From Nymphaea colorata (lineage: Eukaryota; Streptophyta; Magnoliopsida; Nymphaeales; Nymphaeaceae): a DNA stretch of 64,000 bases. This document shows, in pieces, positions 39,369 through 51,003 of the stretch; the first letter of the stretch is position 1, and each line of letters opens with the position of its first letter. The notes under the pieces were generated by a model. It was given only the letters and a program-made list of their open reading frames with translations. It had not been told where the DNA came from and made no database searches. A program made the translations under genes and the position numbers. Where the stretch lies: the NCBI RefSeq assembly GCF_008831285.2, contig NC_045149.1:14720578-14784577 (forward strand), written 5' to 3'.

Positions 39369-40229
39369 GGTTGCATTTGATACCTTCGAATCTAGTTCTG
39401 AGGGTTGATTTCGGATCCTTGGATCTATCTTTGATCCGAGGTTTTTTAAATCCAACCTGTTTCATGCAGTGCTTTCTCCCGTTTCTTCTTTTATCGGGTT
39501 TGATTTTTCATTTCACGATTTTCTCCCTCTTCCTTCAGGCATCCGACCAGCCGTGGGGGAAGCGACGGTCCGGCGGGGGCCGACGACGGTCGGACGATCC
39601 ACGGAGCTCCAGTGACGCCTCTCTCTCTCTCCTTTTCCATCTCCCTCTCCGTCTGTCAGCCGAAGAATGTTGCTGACACCCACAGCCACTGCCGAGGGTT
39701 TCGTTTTGGAAAGGAAACTCTCGACAAGGTTTCGAAAGGAAAATTTTGGAAAATTTCTCAAACTCTCGGCAGTGGCCGAGGGTTTTAGATCAGCAACTGC
39801 CGAGGGTTTCTTTTCGGAAACCCTTGACAAGGTTTCTATTCTGAACATTCAATTTTGAAACCCTCGAGCCATTTGGTTTTGAAAATTTTGAAACCTTCAG
39901 CCATTGCCGGGAGTTTCTTCTTTTTATTTTTCCGGCAATTTTTCGTCGCCGAAAGGTGACAGAAGAGAGAAAAAGAGAGAGAGAGAGAGAGAGACTGCAG
40001 AGGAGGCGGAGGTTATGGCGCGCCTCTTCCCGCCATGAGTCTCCTGCTATTCGCGGGAAAGGTCGGACCTCCCGCCCCTCCAACCTTAATCAGTGGATTT
40101 GGGCGACAAGGAGGGCGCCGGGCCGGGTCCCCGGTGGGTACCCGGCCCGGCCTGATGCCCAGGCTAATCGGTGTTTGTCAAATCCGTGGATCTGCAATCG
40201 GATCTAAGATCCACAGCTATCAAACACGC
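39369..40229. mobile_element. Probable non-autonomous DNA transposon relic with internal CCGAGGG repeats
   Basis: The left end ggttgcatttgatacc and the right end (reverse complement gcgtgtttgatagc) are imperfect inverted repeats, flanked by TTA on the left and TAA on the right. Inside, the motif actgccgagggttt recurs at about 39688, 39766, 39795 and (degenerate) 39902, partly as inverted copies. No transposase is encoded. The class is not certain; PIF/Harbinger or CACTA-like are possible. Confidence 0.45.
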
Positions 40230-40530
40230 TAATGTCTTCACTGTGATATATTTTGGGATTACCGTTTGGGCTTACCTTTCAGTTTAGGTGCGCATGAATT
40301 TCTACCTAATGAAAGAAAAAAAAAACAGAGAGAGAGAGAGAGAAAATGATCAAACCCGAAGTGGGTCAAATATGGAAAGGGATCCAACAAGCAGAATCCA
40401 ACTGAAGCCCGGACCCATAACAAAGGCTTCGTGCCGGGTTAACGTTTCGGATTCGGGTGAAAACTTCGATGGGTCCGACCCATTTTCCATGTGGCGCGAT
40501 AACACATCGCCACGTCTCCAGAAGAGGAGC

Positions 40531-40538
40531 TATATAAA
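40531..40538 (+). promoter_or_regulatory. Probable TATA box of the SMPD4-like gene
   Basis: TATATAAA lies 252 bases upstream of the start codon in a GC-rich setting, giving a 5' UTR of about 215 bases with no intron required. Confidence 0.55.
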
Positions 40539-40782
40539 ACGCAGACCTCGGCATTTTTTTCCCTCGGCTTTCCGGGGCGCCATCGCTTCGGTGTTCCCCT
40601 CCATTTAAACTTCAAACGCAGAAAGCAAGGTTAAGCGAGCGACAGCGAGGGAGCGAGTGGCATTAATCTCGCAATCCTAGATCGTTTCCGTTCTTCTTCC
40701 GTCGTTCCCCAAGCGCTAGACGCTTCCCCTGTGAATCCGCATCCCAAAACCCTAATTCCTGAGCGACTCTGTCGAGACCGCC

Positions 40783-42728
40783 ATGGACTCTCACCATAAA
40801 GCCGAGGACCTCGCGTCTCTGATCGTACGATCCGCATCTCCCGCCGAGGTGTCGGCCGCCATCGCCTCCGTGCGCTCCTTCCTTCTCAGCCATCCCGCCG
40901 ATCGATCCCGCCCTTTCTTCTCCCTTGCCTTCCCCGCCCTCATCTGCAAGCTCTTCGGCTTCGATGTTTCCCCTTCCCAGAAACAGGCATTGCCACTCGG
41001 GTGGATCGATCGTTTCCAGGACGACGAGGTTTCGGGTAATCTCTACGAGCTGCTCTCCCCTTCTGGCTTGCTGTTTTCGTCGATTTTCTCCGCCGACCGG
41101 CGTTCTCTGGTCAAGTTTGTATTCCCGATTGAGAGGTTGCCGGAGTGGGTGAAAGTCGTGTTGGCCGACGACAGGTACCGGCCGCTTTTGACAGAATTGT
41201 GCCCATTGTTCGGTTCTAGGATTAAGCAGGATTCGGGCCAGATTCAGTTGAACGTTTTTGAGTACTTCATGTTCTGGTTTGCTTATTATCCGGTTTGCAA
41301 AGGAAGGACCGAGAGTTCCGGTACTGTGGTACCGCGGAAGAACAAGCTATTTAGGTTAGAAAGATGGACCTCGTCGCTGCCCGTGTTACACGGTGGTAGC
41401 AGACCACCGGGGACGAAGACAGAGCTGAGTCTTTACAGCCGGCTTCTTTATGCATACCTACGAGCTTTTGTGCCCACTCAGAGGCTCAGTTCTTCATCTT
41501 ATCCGTATCGGAGCTCCTTACTTCATTATTCCGCCACTGAAGATAGCTGTCTTGAATCAAGGGCGGAGTTCTTGTTGTACACATTTATGCATTTTTGGTT
41601 GATCGACAATGACTTTTCACCGGTGCCTGTGAACATTCAACGTTCTCTTGGCGTCTCTTTCGCCCTACGTGCTGCCTTGGACGAATTACCTCCGGTTGCG
41701 GGGGTGGGTGACGTTGCATTATTATTGTTTGAATATCTGAATTCCGATGCAATGCTATATGGTGATGCACTTGACATGGAAACGAAGGCTTCAATTTCGA
41801 CCGATGTACGGCACGGTCATCGGTTCGACCCATGGAATTTGTTGCTAAGGCGGCCTATGTATAGGTATATACTAAGAACGTTGGAGTTCTGCCCTGTTGG
41901 GAGTTCTATTAGGAACGTCGGCGAAGTTTTCCATCTGTGGACACGCTACTTGGAGCCTTGGAAAATCAACTTGAGGCGTTACATTGATCTTGATGAAAAG
42001 GATAGGAAAGCTGAAGAGGCTGATCGCCTGAGGAATCAGGGGTACGTTGGATTTTCTCCGAAGAGCAATCAGTTGAGAAACAACCGAGAGGATGAGAATA
42101 TGAACCAGCCGGATAATACGTATACACCTGGCTGGCAAGGTTATGTAACGTCAAATTACCTCTTCTATACATCGCTTGTTGTTCGTTTCCTTAATTTTGC
42201 TCATAAGTTCCTTCATGTTGACGTGGAGACGGTGATTCAGATGACACAGAAGGTATTCACCTCTGCCTTATGTTTGTCTTCTCCTATGGCTTCGGTACAG
42301 AGTCTTGCCTTTTGTTTCCTCTTTTTAGTTTTTACCATGTTTTCATTATTTACGTGTTGGTAGTGTTCCTCATAGGGGGTTTGATGTTGGAGTTCTCTTT
42401 AGATAGTATAGCCTATACTTTCACTAATTATTTTGCTGTTTTGACGCTAATGATACACAAAAAGCTTTTACATTCTATTATCCATTTCAGATTTACCTTG
42501 TGGCTGTGCTCATATCTCTCCCTTATTTTTCCTTTTCTTGTTGCTGACTTCCCTTCACAACATACATATTTGTATCTTCACCATGATTTGAAATTTCTCT
42601 TATTGCATCTGAGGTATGTAACAAATTACACAACGGATAACTGTGCTAGAGTAACGAATGTTATTTTTTTTAAGTATGATGGTTGTCTAATTGGTTTGTA
42701 TATGAAACAAAAATAGGCTTGTCTTTAA

Positions 42729-42774
<46 letters not shown>

Positions 42775-43257
42775 GAGTATGTGTGTGTGTAGTAGTAGTC
42801 ACTTTCTCAATATCTGCTAGTGAGATGGCAGGCGTCTAACTTATGTGGCAATGCCTATTTCTCCTACCATTCCACAGAAATTCCAATATCTACTCATGAT
42901 TGCAAAGAATCTTGGCTGTTGAGAAACATATGTGTTGCCAAAGAAGGGTTTAATCACCGCAGTGGTGGCATTGGATGTTCCAATGGCCCCTATTGGTTGA
43001 ATTGTCTGGTGGATCATTTGATCAATGAACACAAATAAATCCTTAAAGATTTTATCCCCATAGGAGGTCATCCATCACAGATGTTTGCTATTCAAGGGGA
43101 CATGGATGTCGGTCGACTCACTCCTTTACACATAGATGAACTAAATTTCCTGGAATGACCATAGGCCCAGACTGGTTTGAAGCCCATAATGGCTTGACGT
43201 CCATTTCGTGTGCTCATGCATGACTTAGGTCATACTGAATTGGACAGTGTCTTTGTG

Positions 43258-43326
<69 letters not shown>

Positions 43327-46300
43327 TAGTAGCTCCAAATAATGTTGGACCAGTTTGATTTTGCTTGTGCATTTTTTTAGAATTGCAGAATGCTGGATTA
43401 AACTTGGCACAAAAAAAATCGACTGCATAGAATCCCAATAACAAGGCCTCTTCTCCAACTTCAGGTGTCGCATCCGTTGGCTCTGTTAAAATAAGCCAAT
43501 AAGTGAACAGATTCACATGTGAGGATGGCAACTAGGGCTGCAGATTGGTTGGATTCAGGTCCAGCTGAGGCTTTACATATCTGGCTTGCCAAATAAAAAT
43601 TCATTTGGCTTGAGGCGGAATCTGTGATGCCTCCAGGCCTTTCTTCTGATTTGATTAAATGTTATTAGAACAGGCAAACACTATTGTTACATGATCTTCA
43701 AACCCCAATCATCTGTTGACATTTGGTGCCTTGACTGGTGTGCCACTCAGGTTGCTATTGTTTTTTGAGTCACACTCATGTTACACATTATATGTTTATT
43801 TTTTGACTTAAATGAGCATTCTGAAGCTTCAAAGTCATCTGCTTGATCGGCCTTGGCTTGTTTCTGAAATCTGAAGTTTTGCTTAAGCTAGGTGCTTGGG
43901 TTCGCTTGTTTATTCTTTGGGGGAGCTGAGGCCAGGCTTAACTGTAGTGAGCTCATGATAGAGTAGAGCTTGGAATGCTCTCACTGTTAACCATGAGTAG
44001 ATTTGCTGGTGGAATTTTAAGGAGATAAATTGACCATTTTTATATTAGGGTATTCTCATGAGGGAAGTTGGTACAACAATGAGTTAGGAAGAAAAATTGG
44101 TACTTGTCAGGAAATAAATTATGGATTTAAGCTTGTCCTGTTTCCATTTCTTGATGCCAAGTTATAAGAGTGGAAGAATACTTTCTTCATGGCAGGTTGT
44201 ACATGCTAGCAAGGATTCTAATTTATTCATTACTTGAAGTAGCGGACAAGAGTGCTAGGAAAACCCTGCAGTATGCATGGCAGTGTGGTGCATAGCATAG
44301 CGTATCATATTGTAAGTAACTATGAACCAAAATGATGTGATACATTTGATAAAATAGTTTTGAGGGTGTAACTTATGGTATGGCCCTGCGTCTCTCATCA
44401 CAGAGAATACAAGGTGTATCTTACATTTTGCTTCCAAAACAGAAAAATTGAGTCTTTTTTTTTCCTGAACTGAAAGTTTGATAAATTTCTTATGCTAAAT
44501 ATATTCTTATACGTTTGAAATAAAAAAGTGTATGATCTCTTGCAACATAATTAGGGCTTTCATGGTTTTCATATGAGAGCCTAGGTGTATCCTCCAATTT
44601 AAGTAATTCGAGTTAAGGGTCCGATGAGTGATTCATACACAATAAAACATTATGTGTATCAATGCCATTTAAGTATTAATAGAAACATAAGTGGTCAATC
44701 TTAACTATCTCTAATGAAAGCATGTATGAGGTAACTTGTGCTTGTTATTTTGTTGTGTTTCTGCAATCACGTTAATTCATAAAAATAAAATTGTTCCTAC
44801 TTTCTTAATATTTACTTTTTAAAATTTTATGTGTTCTTTAATTTCCAAAAAAATGAATTTGCGATTCTTTTTGTGATGTCTTATGTCAAGCTTTGGACTC
44901 AACCTAATACAGGTATTGGCAATTTTACACATTGTACAACATTGATCCGTGGACAAAGTCATTTGTAATTTAGAAGTGCACAATGTTGGGAACATTTAAT
45001 GAAATTGTTTAGTCGAACCATTTTAAGTTAATTCTTGGTGAAAATTCTGAATGTCATGGCTTCCTAAAGATTCTGCTCTTTCTAGGTGCTGAGTATTTTG
45101 CTTTCAAGTGGAGAGCTGTTGGATCTTTTAAAAAGACTTCATGTTGCTTATATTTCTAAACCAGTACCTGGACCTTCTTCTTCAAATGACAATTTGTATA
45201 AATTTGTGCCTTCGATCCGTGTGCAGTTACAGGTATGTTCAGTTCTTTAGATGCTTAGCTTCTATTTATGGGAATATGGTTAAAAAATCAGGAAATGTCT
45301 TCTTATAACTTATCCTGATCTCGTCACTAATTTTTTGTACTTTCAGGACTGGGAAGATGGTTTACCTAGTACTGGTGATGCTGAAAGATCTTCCTCCCAT
45401 GAAAATTCATCTTCCTCTTTGAAGCTTTTTAGTGATTCTGAAGATGGTGGGAAACAATTGCTTCAGGTCCATCCTTTCTCTAGTTGACCATGTTAATGGT
45501 TGTCAAGCAAAATATTTTAAAATTGAGAGAATTTATTTTTCTGTTTCTTATATGAATTGTATTCATTCTATGATCTAATTTAAATTTATAATTGATGATT
45601 AAAAACTTCTGTTATCTGTCTTGATTATTTGGGTGTACAAGTCCCGAGCTTGACCAAGCTTGAATTACTTCTATGGTTTTGAGGGAATGTCATCAATCCA
45701 ACCTTCTCACGTAGGTGAAGTGAGCATCATGGCCACTGGTAAAGTTTTGAAGCGACTGGTAAAGGTATTATAGAAAGGCGTGTTATAAACACCTGCAAGT
45801 TTAGTTGGATTTTAGTTGCACTCACTTGGCCAACGTAGCTTTGATACAATTAGACATGGACCAGGCTTTGATTATTTGTCTTGTTGAGTGAGACCAGGCT
45901 GGGTTAGATGGTAGAGACTGAGCAAGCCAGGCTTAATTATTCCATTTTACCAGTCGAAAAGTTATTGTCCCTTCATGGGAATCACAACCCATCACTGTAT
46001 TGCTATGTCCCATAGGTACGGTTACGGATGCCAGAATGGGTACTGGTGCGGATCATGTTCCAAAAACTTGGGTGCAGGCGTACGGCCCGTACACACACAC
46101 ACACACATATATATATTACAAACAAAATAGTATATTTATAAATCATTAAATCATGATCCAAAATTTATAGATACTAAGAATTCCAAGACCAAAAAATCTG
46201 TCCTTTGGGAGTTCCAACTAGCCTACATCCAAGTTCCATGGCAGTTCCAACTATTCACGGTGTGGATATCCTTCGTGACTTCAGTAATGCCACCATCAGC

Positions 46301-49300
46301 CGATGCCGATTGCAGAAAAAGTTGTAGGTAGAAAGCAGAAAGAGAAACAACAAGACGATGATGGATATAGTAGATATATATACCAACAACAGTATATCTC
46401 TGATTGGCCAGACCAAACGGAACCCCACGATAAAAAACAGAGGCCTAGAAAGAAGGGGAAAGACCAAGAAAAGTACCTGCAGTGGGAACGAAATGGACCT
46501 GGTGTTCTTCTCGCAAGGTGTCTTCTTCTGTTGTGCACAGGGCAAGAGGGGTGAAAGGGGTGAGGGGCGAGGGGGGGAGAGGCGAGAGGGCGAGGTGGGG
46601 GGGGATTGGCGAGATGGTGAGGGGCGAGAGGGCAAAGGTATCGTGCGAGAGAGAGGAAAAAAATGGTTTTTTAAAACGTGCGATGGACCATTTCGGACTT
46701 GGTCCACTTTGACCGAGTCCGAAAATGGTCAGATTTGACCTCAGGTACGTTGACCGTACGCGGTACGGTCAACGTCTTACCCCATCTACACCCGCACCTG
46801 TACCAGTATCGTACCGGTACGATGCACGTACTGCTCCTTCAGAGCAGTACCCATGTTACATAGCTGTATAGGTGCATGATGTTTCAATGCATGTACGACT
46901 TTCATGCCTCCAACCCCACGACCTAAAATGCTGAAGTGAACTTTAAAAATGATTAGCTTTTCCAATTGCATCAAGTAGATAAAAGCTTTTGAGATACTCA
47001 TACACTTGTTTAGACAGCCATTACTGCCTTGTTTGGGAACTAAATATTGTATCTTAAGTTTCTGTTGAACAGTGCTATCAGTTCTGATGCTTCATGTGAA
47101 TATCTCACCAGTTTATTTGAAGTACAATTTGTTTGTTGTTAAATGCCTTAATATTACAATCAATGAATGGGAAGCTGCATATTTTGTAACTTTAATCTCT
47201 TTTTTACTTGGTCATTGATAGAAATAGATTGTCTTGTAATTTAACATAAAAATAGGAATGTGAAAAGCTTATGGGTCTTTTCCCTGGCTTTAACATCCCT
47301 GATAAAGTGAAGATAAAGTTTGTAGACTGTTCTCACCTTCTCGGGTCCGGACCTGTCACATGGGTACAAGTATGGGTGCCGATACAGGTACGGGTTGGAG
47401 CAATCACTTTCGCTGGAGAAAGTTGTTGTCTTGTTGGAGAAGGCAGCCATTCGCTGGAGAAGGTCATTGCATGCTGGAAATCGAAGACTTGTTGGACGTC
47501 AGAGCTAGGAGGCAGCAGGAGAAGAGCTTTCCGCTTCAGTCGAAGGCTCTTTACTGTCGGAGGTAGGGGCAGCAGGAGAAGAGCTTTCCACTTCAGTCGA
47601 AGGCTCTTTACCATGTATATACATGGTGAAGTAAGAAAAAACAACCCTAAATTTTGGAAAATCATGGTCTTGGTCAAAATTGACCAAATCGAAAAATTAA
47701 TGGATTTGGCCTCTGGTGCATTGATAGCACCTGACATGTTTAGAGCCACACATGCTGCATGAGTCCAGAGCCGCATCTGTACTTTTACCTATATCTGGTT
47801 GTGCCAACGTTAGTACACCGCCCTTTTAGAAGTGTTCATTTTACATAGGTTTGAAGCAGTGTCAAAAATATGGTTCCTGGTCTTTTAACAGCGAGATTCT
47901 TCTCAGGTTTTTAAGTTTTTTTCTTTGGGAAAATCTCAGGAAAAACTCAGAAATTTAAATAAAAAAATTAGGTATATATGAAATAAATGAGAAACTATTA
48001 GGAAAACATAAATAAAAGTATATAAAAAGTGATAAAATGAATGTTTTAATGATAATAAAAATGATGCAAATAATTTAGTTAAGTTTATACTTTATATTCA
48101 AATCCATGATAATATCAATACTGAAAAATAGAAAAATGAAAAATCAGGAAAAGGCGGGAAAAAATCGTGATAATAACGGGATGCATACTTTTTCCCTTTT
48201 CTCAACATTTCGTTATTTTTTCTTTTTTTCTTTCGTTTTTCTTATTTTTGACGTTAATGTCGCAATATTTCTGAAAATATCGCGATATCTGTGACGCCGG
48301 ATAGAAGTAACGAATGTTCAATCCTTTTGTCCAAAGATTATTCTTGTTTCAAGCTTTCATGGTGATGTTTTCTATCGGATGAGCGTTTCATTTCAAGAAC
48401 TGAACGTTGTTGAGAAATTGTGATTCTAGTCAAGCTAAAAACTTCTTCTAAGGTTATGATTGCTAGTTGCTACAAAGGTTAGTTCCCTTTGTCCATCTCC
48501 TTTGATATTTCATGTTTCTTCAAAAGGGAAAGCAGGCATTTCTTTCATTATATTGCCTTATTGTTCATCAATTAGTAGTGTCAGCGATTGAACATGTTGA
48601 TATTTGAAGGACTTGGCTCGAATCGTCAGTACAAGCTTTCTCTTTAACGAGTTCTGACTTGTTACCCTTCGTGCTTCATAGTAGTGTCAGTTCTGTTTGT
48701 TCAATAGTTTTCGGGTGAGCGAGAGGGTCAATCCCACCAACCGAAGCGAAGTCCGAAGGCCCCCCCATTCCCCCTGCCTTGATCAGTCGGAAATGTTGGG
48801 TCATGTAAGTCTGAAGACTGAGATCTGAAGTAGTTGGCATAGTGGGAATAGTCCAAGACTGTTTGATGCATAAACGTGATTCAGCTACCGTGAATGTCAT
48901 ATGCTGAAGTGGGCCTGGCTAGAGTTTACCAGGTTCCCTATGTCTGATAACGTGCTTTCAACATCTTGTACATAGCCATGGTCCATGGATAGCTAAGTTT
49001 TCTCTGTTTTCCAAGATATTGGTTGGAGCTCTTTTTGGTGTCCCTGTTTGAAGTTCCTAGTCTCAGTGGCTATTATTGAAAGAATGGGTTGGTAAACTGA
49101 AGACTATTAGAATTCTTTTCTCGCTGATACCTGATGTACTCACATGCATACATACTAAAACCACAAGTGTCTAGTGGGTAGTGTTGATAGGAAGAACTTG
49201 TTGGCGTTCAAGGTCCAGTTTATTAATGGATATAGGAGTTTGGTTGCATGACAAAACAAAAAAAAAGCCTGTCGAAAAATGCAAGTTATTGAGCAGTGTT

Positions 49301-51003
49301 GTATAACCCTAGGGTGGTGGTGTGTTAGGGAGATACTGACCGTGTCATGGAAAAGTGTATTGTATTGTCAGGGCTGGATGCCACTCCAATTGTTCTACCT
49401 TCTTATGATGCAGTGCATCCTAGAGCAACAGGGCTACAAATATGGATTGTTCAGAACTTTGTACGTTATGGAGAATGTGGTGTGGGGCTACTGCTGTTGG
49501 TGAAGAAATTTATTGATGTTTTTTTAACTATTTGTTGGATAAGATTGCCTGGTCGATACATTCTCCAATTAGAGGGATCTTGGTTGATTTCTCATTATTA
49601 ACAGTCGTATGCTAGAGGATCATCAGTTTGATGTGTCAGTCGTCTTAGACAAAATAACTATTTTTCAAACAAGGCACACACTTTCCCCTATATTTGGAAT
49701 TTTGGATAGCCCTTTCTAGCTAGTACTATTCAGGGTTCTGCAGATGTTTGGCTCACATGAATCAATTTAATAGCCTTTCTCTTATTCCAGTATTTATCGA
49801 ATCAAATGTGTAGGGCAAGAAGAAAATCTCATAAGCTAGGTATTTTGACTTCTGGACGCCTGTTGCATTCCTATTCATTGGGTAGGGGCAAAACTCATAT
49901 ATTGAGCCCGTCCTGTGGCGGGGTCCTTTCTGCTCAAGCCACTGGCCCTTTCCTGCTTGAACTTCAATGGCAGAACTTGTTTCTACTTGCGTAATGACAC
50001 CAATTTAGATGTTAATTTGAGCACATAGGCTTCTGTTTTTGTCAAATTGCCTTTCTATGGCAAACTAATTCTTTTGCAGTTACTTAGAACATCCAAAATG
50101 CCCTTGTTGTGTTCAATTTCATTTTTTTGTGAGTTGAATGAATTATTTCATTTTCTTGTCTAGTATATCCTGTTATTGTGCAGGGGCGTCCTGTCTACTT
50201 GTTAAAGAGTTAGGAGGTTAATCAGATACACTTGTTCATAGGCCATTAATCAACATGCATCTCCTGTTAGTGGCAGCTCTTGTGTAGCTTTTAATAACTG
50301 ATGCTCTATACTATTTCCTTTGGTGATACTACAGCTATTAATCCTGCGTGCGGAAACTGAGGTGCAATCCATCTCTGGGGAGAAGAGGCTGCGGTGTCTT
50401 CAAGCTTTGCAGTCCCTCAAGTCTCTGGTCATCATCCTCTTCGGTCCAGCTGAAAGATTCAGGGGTACAACACCTGAACCAGTGAGTCTCACACCTGTCC
50501 GAGAGGAGGTGTTCACGCCCAAGCACCCAGGTGTAGGAAAATGCACATGGGATGATGTAAAATATAAAGGGGACTGGATGAGACGGCCAATAACTGATGA
50601 CGAGGTGGCATGGATGGCAAGAATTCTAGTCCGCTTGTCTGCTTGGCTGAATGAAATACTCGGCCTTGATCAGCAAGGCATCAGGGATACAGCATTTGGA
50701 TGTCTAAATGGCCCGGAGAGGGGGTGGAGGTATGTGGAAGTGAGTGCCAACGAAGCTCAGATTAGTGTCCGGGATGCTGTGAGGATGTTGGTTTGCTGGG
50801 TGGGATCACGGTTGCTTATGGTGGGGCATGCAGCTCAGAGGCTTATGAGAGAGCGTGATCTGAGGGTCAATCTCAGGGTTATGGCTTCAAAGAAGGTTGT
50901 GATGGCTTTGCTTGTTTTCAGCGTCGTGAGCCTATCTAGGGTGGTTCTTGGTATGTGTTCCTCTTCTTCGCCTGTATTGGGCACTACTGCCTTGACATGG
51001 TGA
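40783..51003 (+). CDS. SMPD4 (neutral sphingomyelinase-3)-like protein
   Basis: Exons 40783-42252, 45086-45232, 45347-45466, 50335-51003; GT-AG introns, all phase 0; 801 aa. The protein matches a single-copy plant family annotated as sphingomyelin phosphodiesterase 4-like (mit_SMPDase domain). Recognisable blocks are FPIERLPEWVK, LNVFEYFMFWFAYYPVC (156-172), RSSLLHYSA, HFWLIDNDFSP, WQGYVTSNYLFYTSLV, and KYKGDWMRRPITDDEVAW (from residue 655). One hydrophobic segment at about residues 767-785 near the C-terminus suggests a tail anchor. The animal SMPD4 is an ER/nuclear-envelope membrane protein linked to sphingomyelin hydrolysis and nuclear pores; no role is established in plants, which lack sphingomyelin, so an enzymatic function is doubtful. 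The ATG is the first after the TATA box. The family call rests on memory of plant homologues. An alternative 3' end is possible (see findings). Confidence 0.85.
42733..42768. repeat. (CT)n microsatellite in SMPD4-like intron 1
   Basis: About 18 CT units, followed after a short gap by a GT tract (42780-42791), within the 2.8-kb first intron. Confidence 0.9.
43259..43324. repeat. Compound (GT)n-(GA)n microsatellite in SMPD4-like intron 1
   Basis: About 22 bases of GT are followed directly by about 44 bases of GA. Confidence 0.93.
46001..46864. mobile_element. Non-autonomous TIR transposon in SMPD4-like intron 3
   Basis: The left end gctatgtcccataggtacgg and the right end (reverse complement gctatgtaacatgggtactg) match at 16 of 20 positions. 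The element is flanked by TGTAT on both sides (45996-46000 and 46865-46869), a possible 5-bp target-site duplication. Subterminal regions are full of gtacgg/ggtac motifs, and the interior includes a G-run block (46547-46640). No transposase is present. The family is unassigned. Confidence 0.65.
47330..47850. mobile_element. Degenerate relative of the 46001 element
   Basis: The interior segment at 47690-47730 (gaaaaattaatggatttggcctctggtgc) aligns with 46720-46747 of the first element (gaaaatggtcagatttgacctcaggtac). Its ends, catgggtac at about 47358 and ttacatagg at 47841, echo the same terminal motifs. Its own boundaries are unclear. It lies in the same intron. Confidence 0.45.
47511..47612. 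repeat. 57-bp tandem repeat inside the second intronic element
   Basis: ggcagcaggagaagagcttt starts at 47511 and again at 47568. The second copy is nearly identical for about 45 bases and then diverges at the accatgt junction. Confidence 0.85.
48711..48780. repeat. Dispersed repeat, copy 1 (in SMPD4-like intron 3)
   Basis: This stretch, with ggtgagcgagagg, then ccgaaggccccccc and attccccctgcctt, recurs at 63733-63800 with a few substitutions. It is too specific to be chance. The family is not known to me. Confidence 0.75.

Larger units (their letters stand above)
38662..40530. other. Bidirectional promoter region between ATG3 and the SMPD4-like gene
   Basis: The first 350 bases hold the ATG3 promoter and 5' UTR (minus strand), including a TGACGTAA-type bZIP-like site at about 38924 and a TATA-like gatatatacg near 38985 on the minus strand. 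About 39060-39360 and 39369-40229 are probable transposon relics, listed separately. A GA tract lies at 40327-40344. No gene was seen in this gap; the open frames here fall in the relics. Confidence 0.55.

Noticed and set aside
46255..46738. Open frames of 126-150 aa on both strands
   Set aside because: They come from the low-complexity G-rich interior of the intronic transposon and are open on both strands because the region lacks A/T-rich stop codons.
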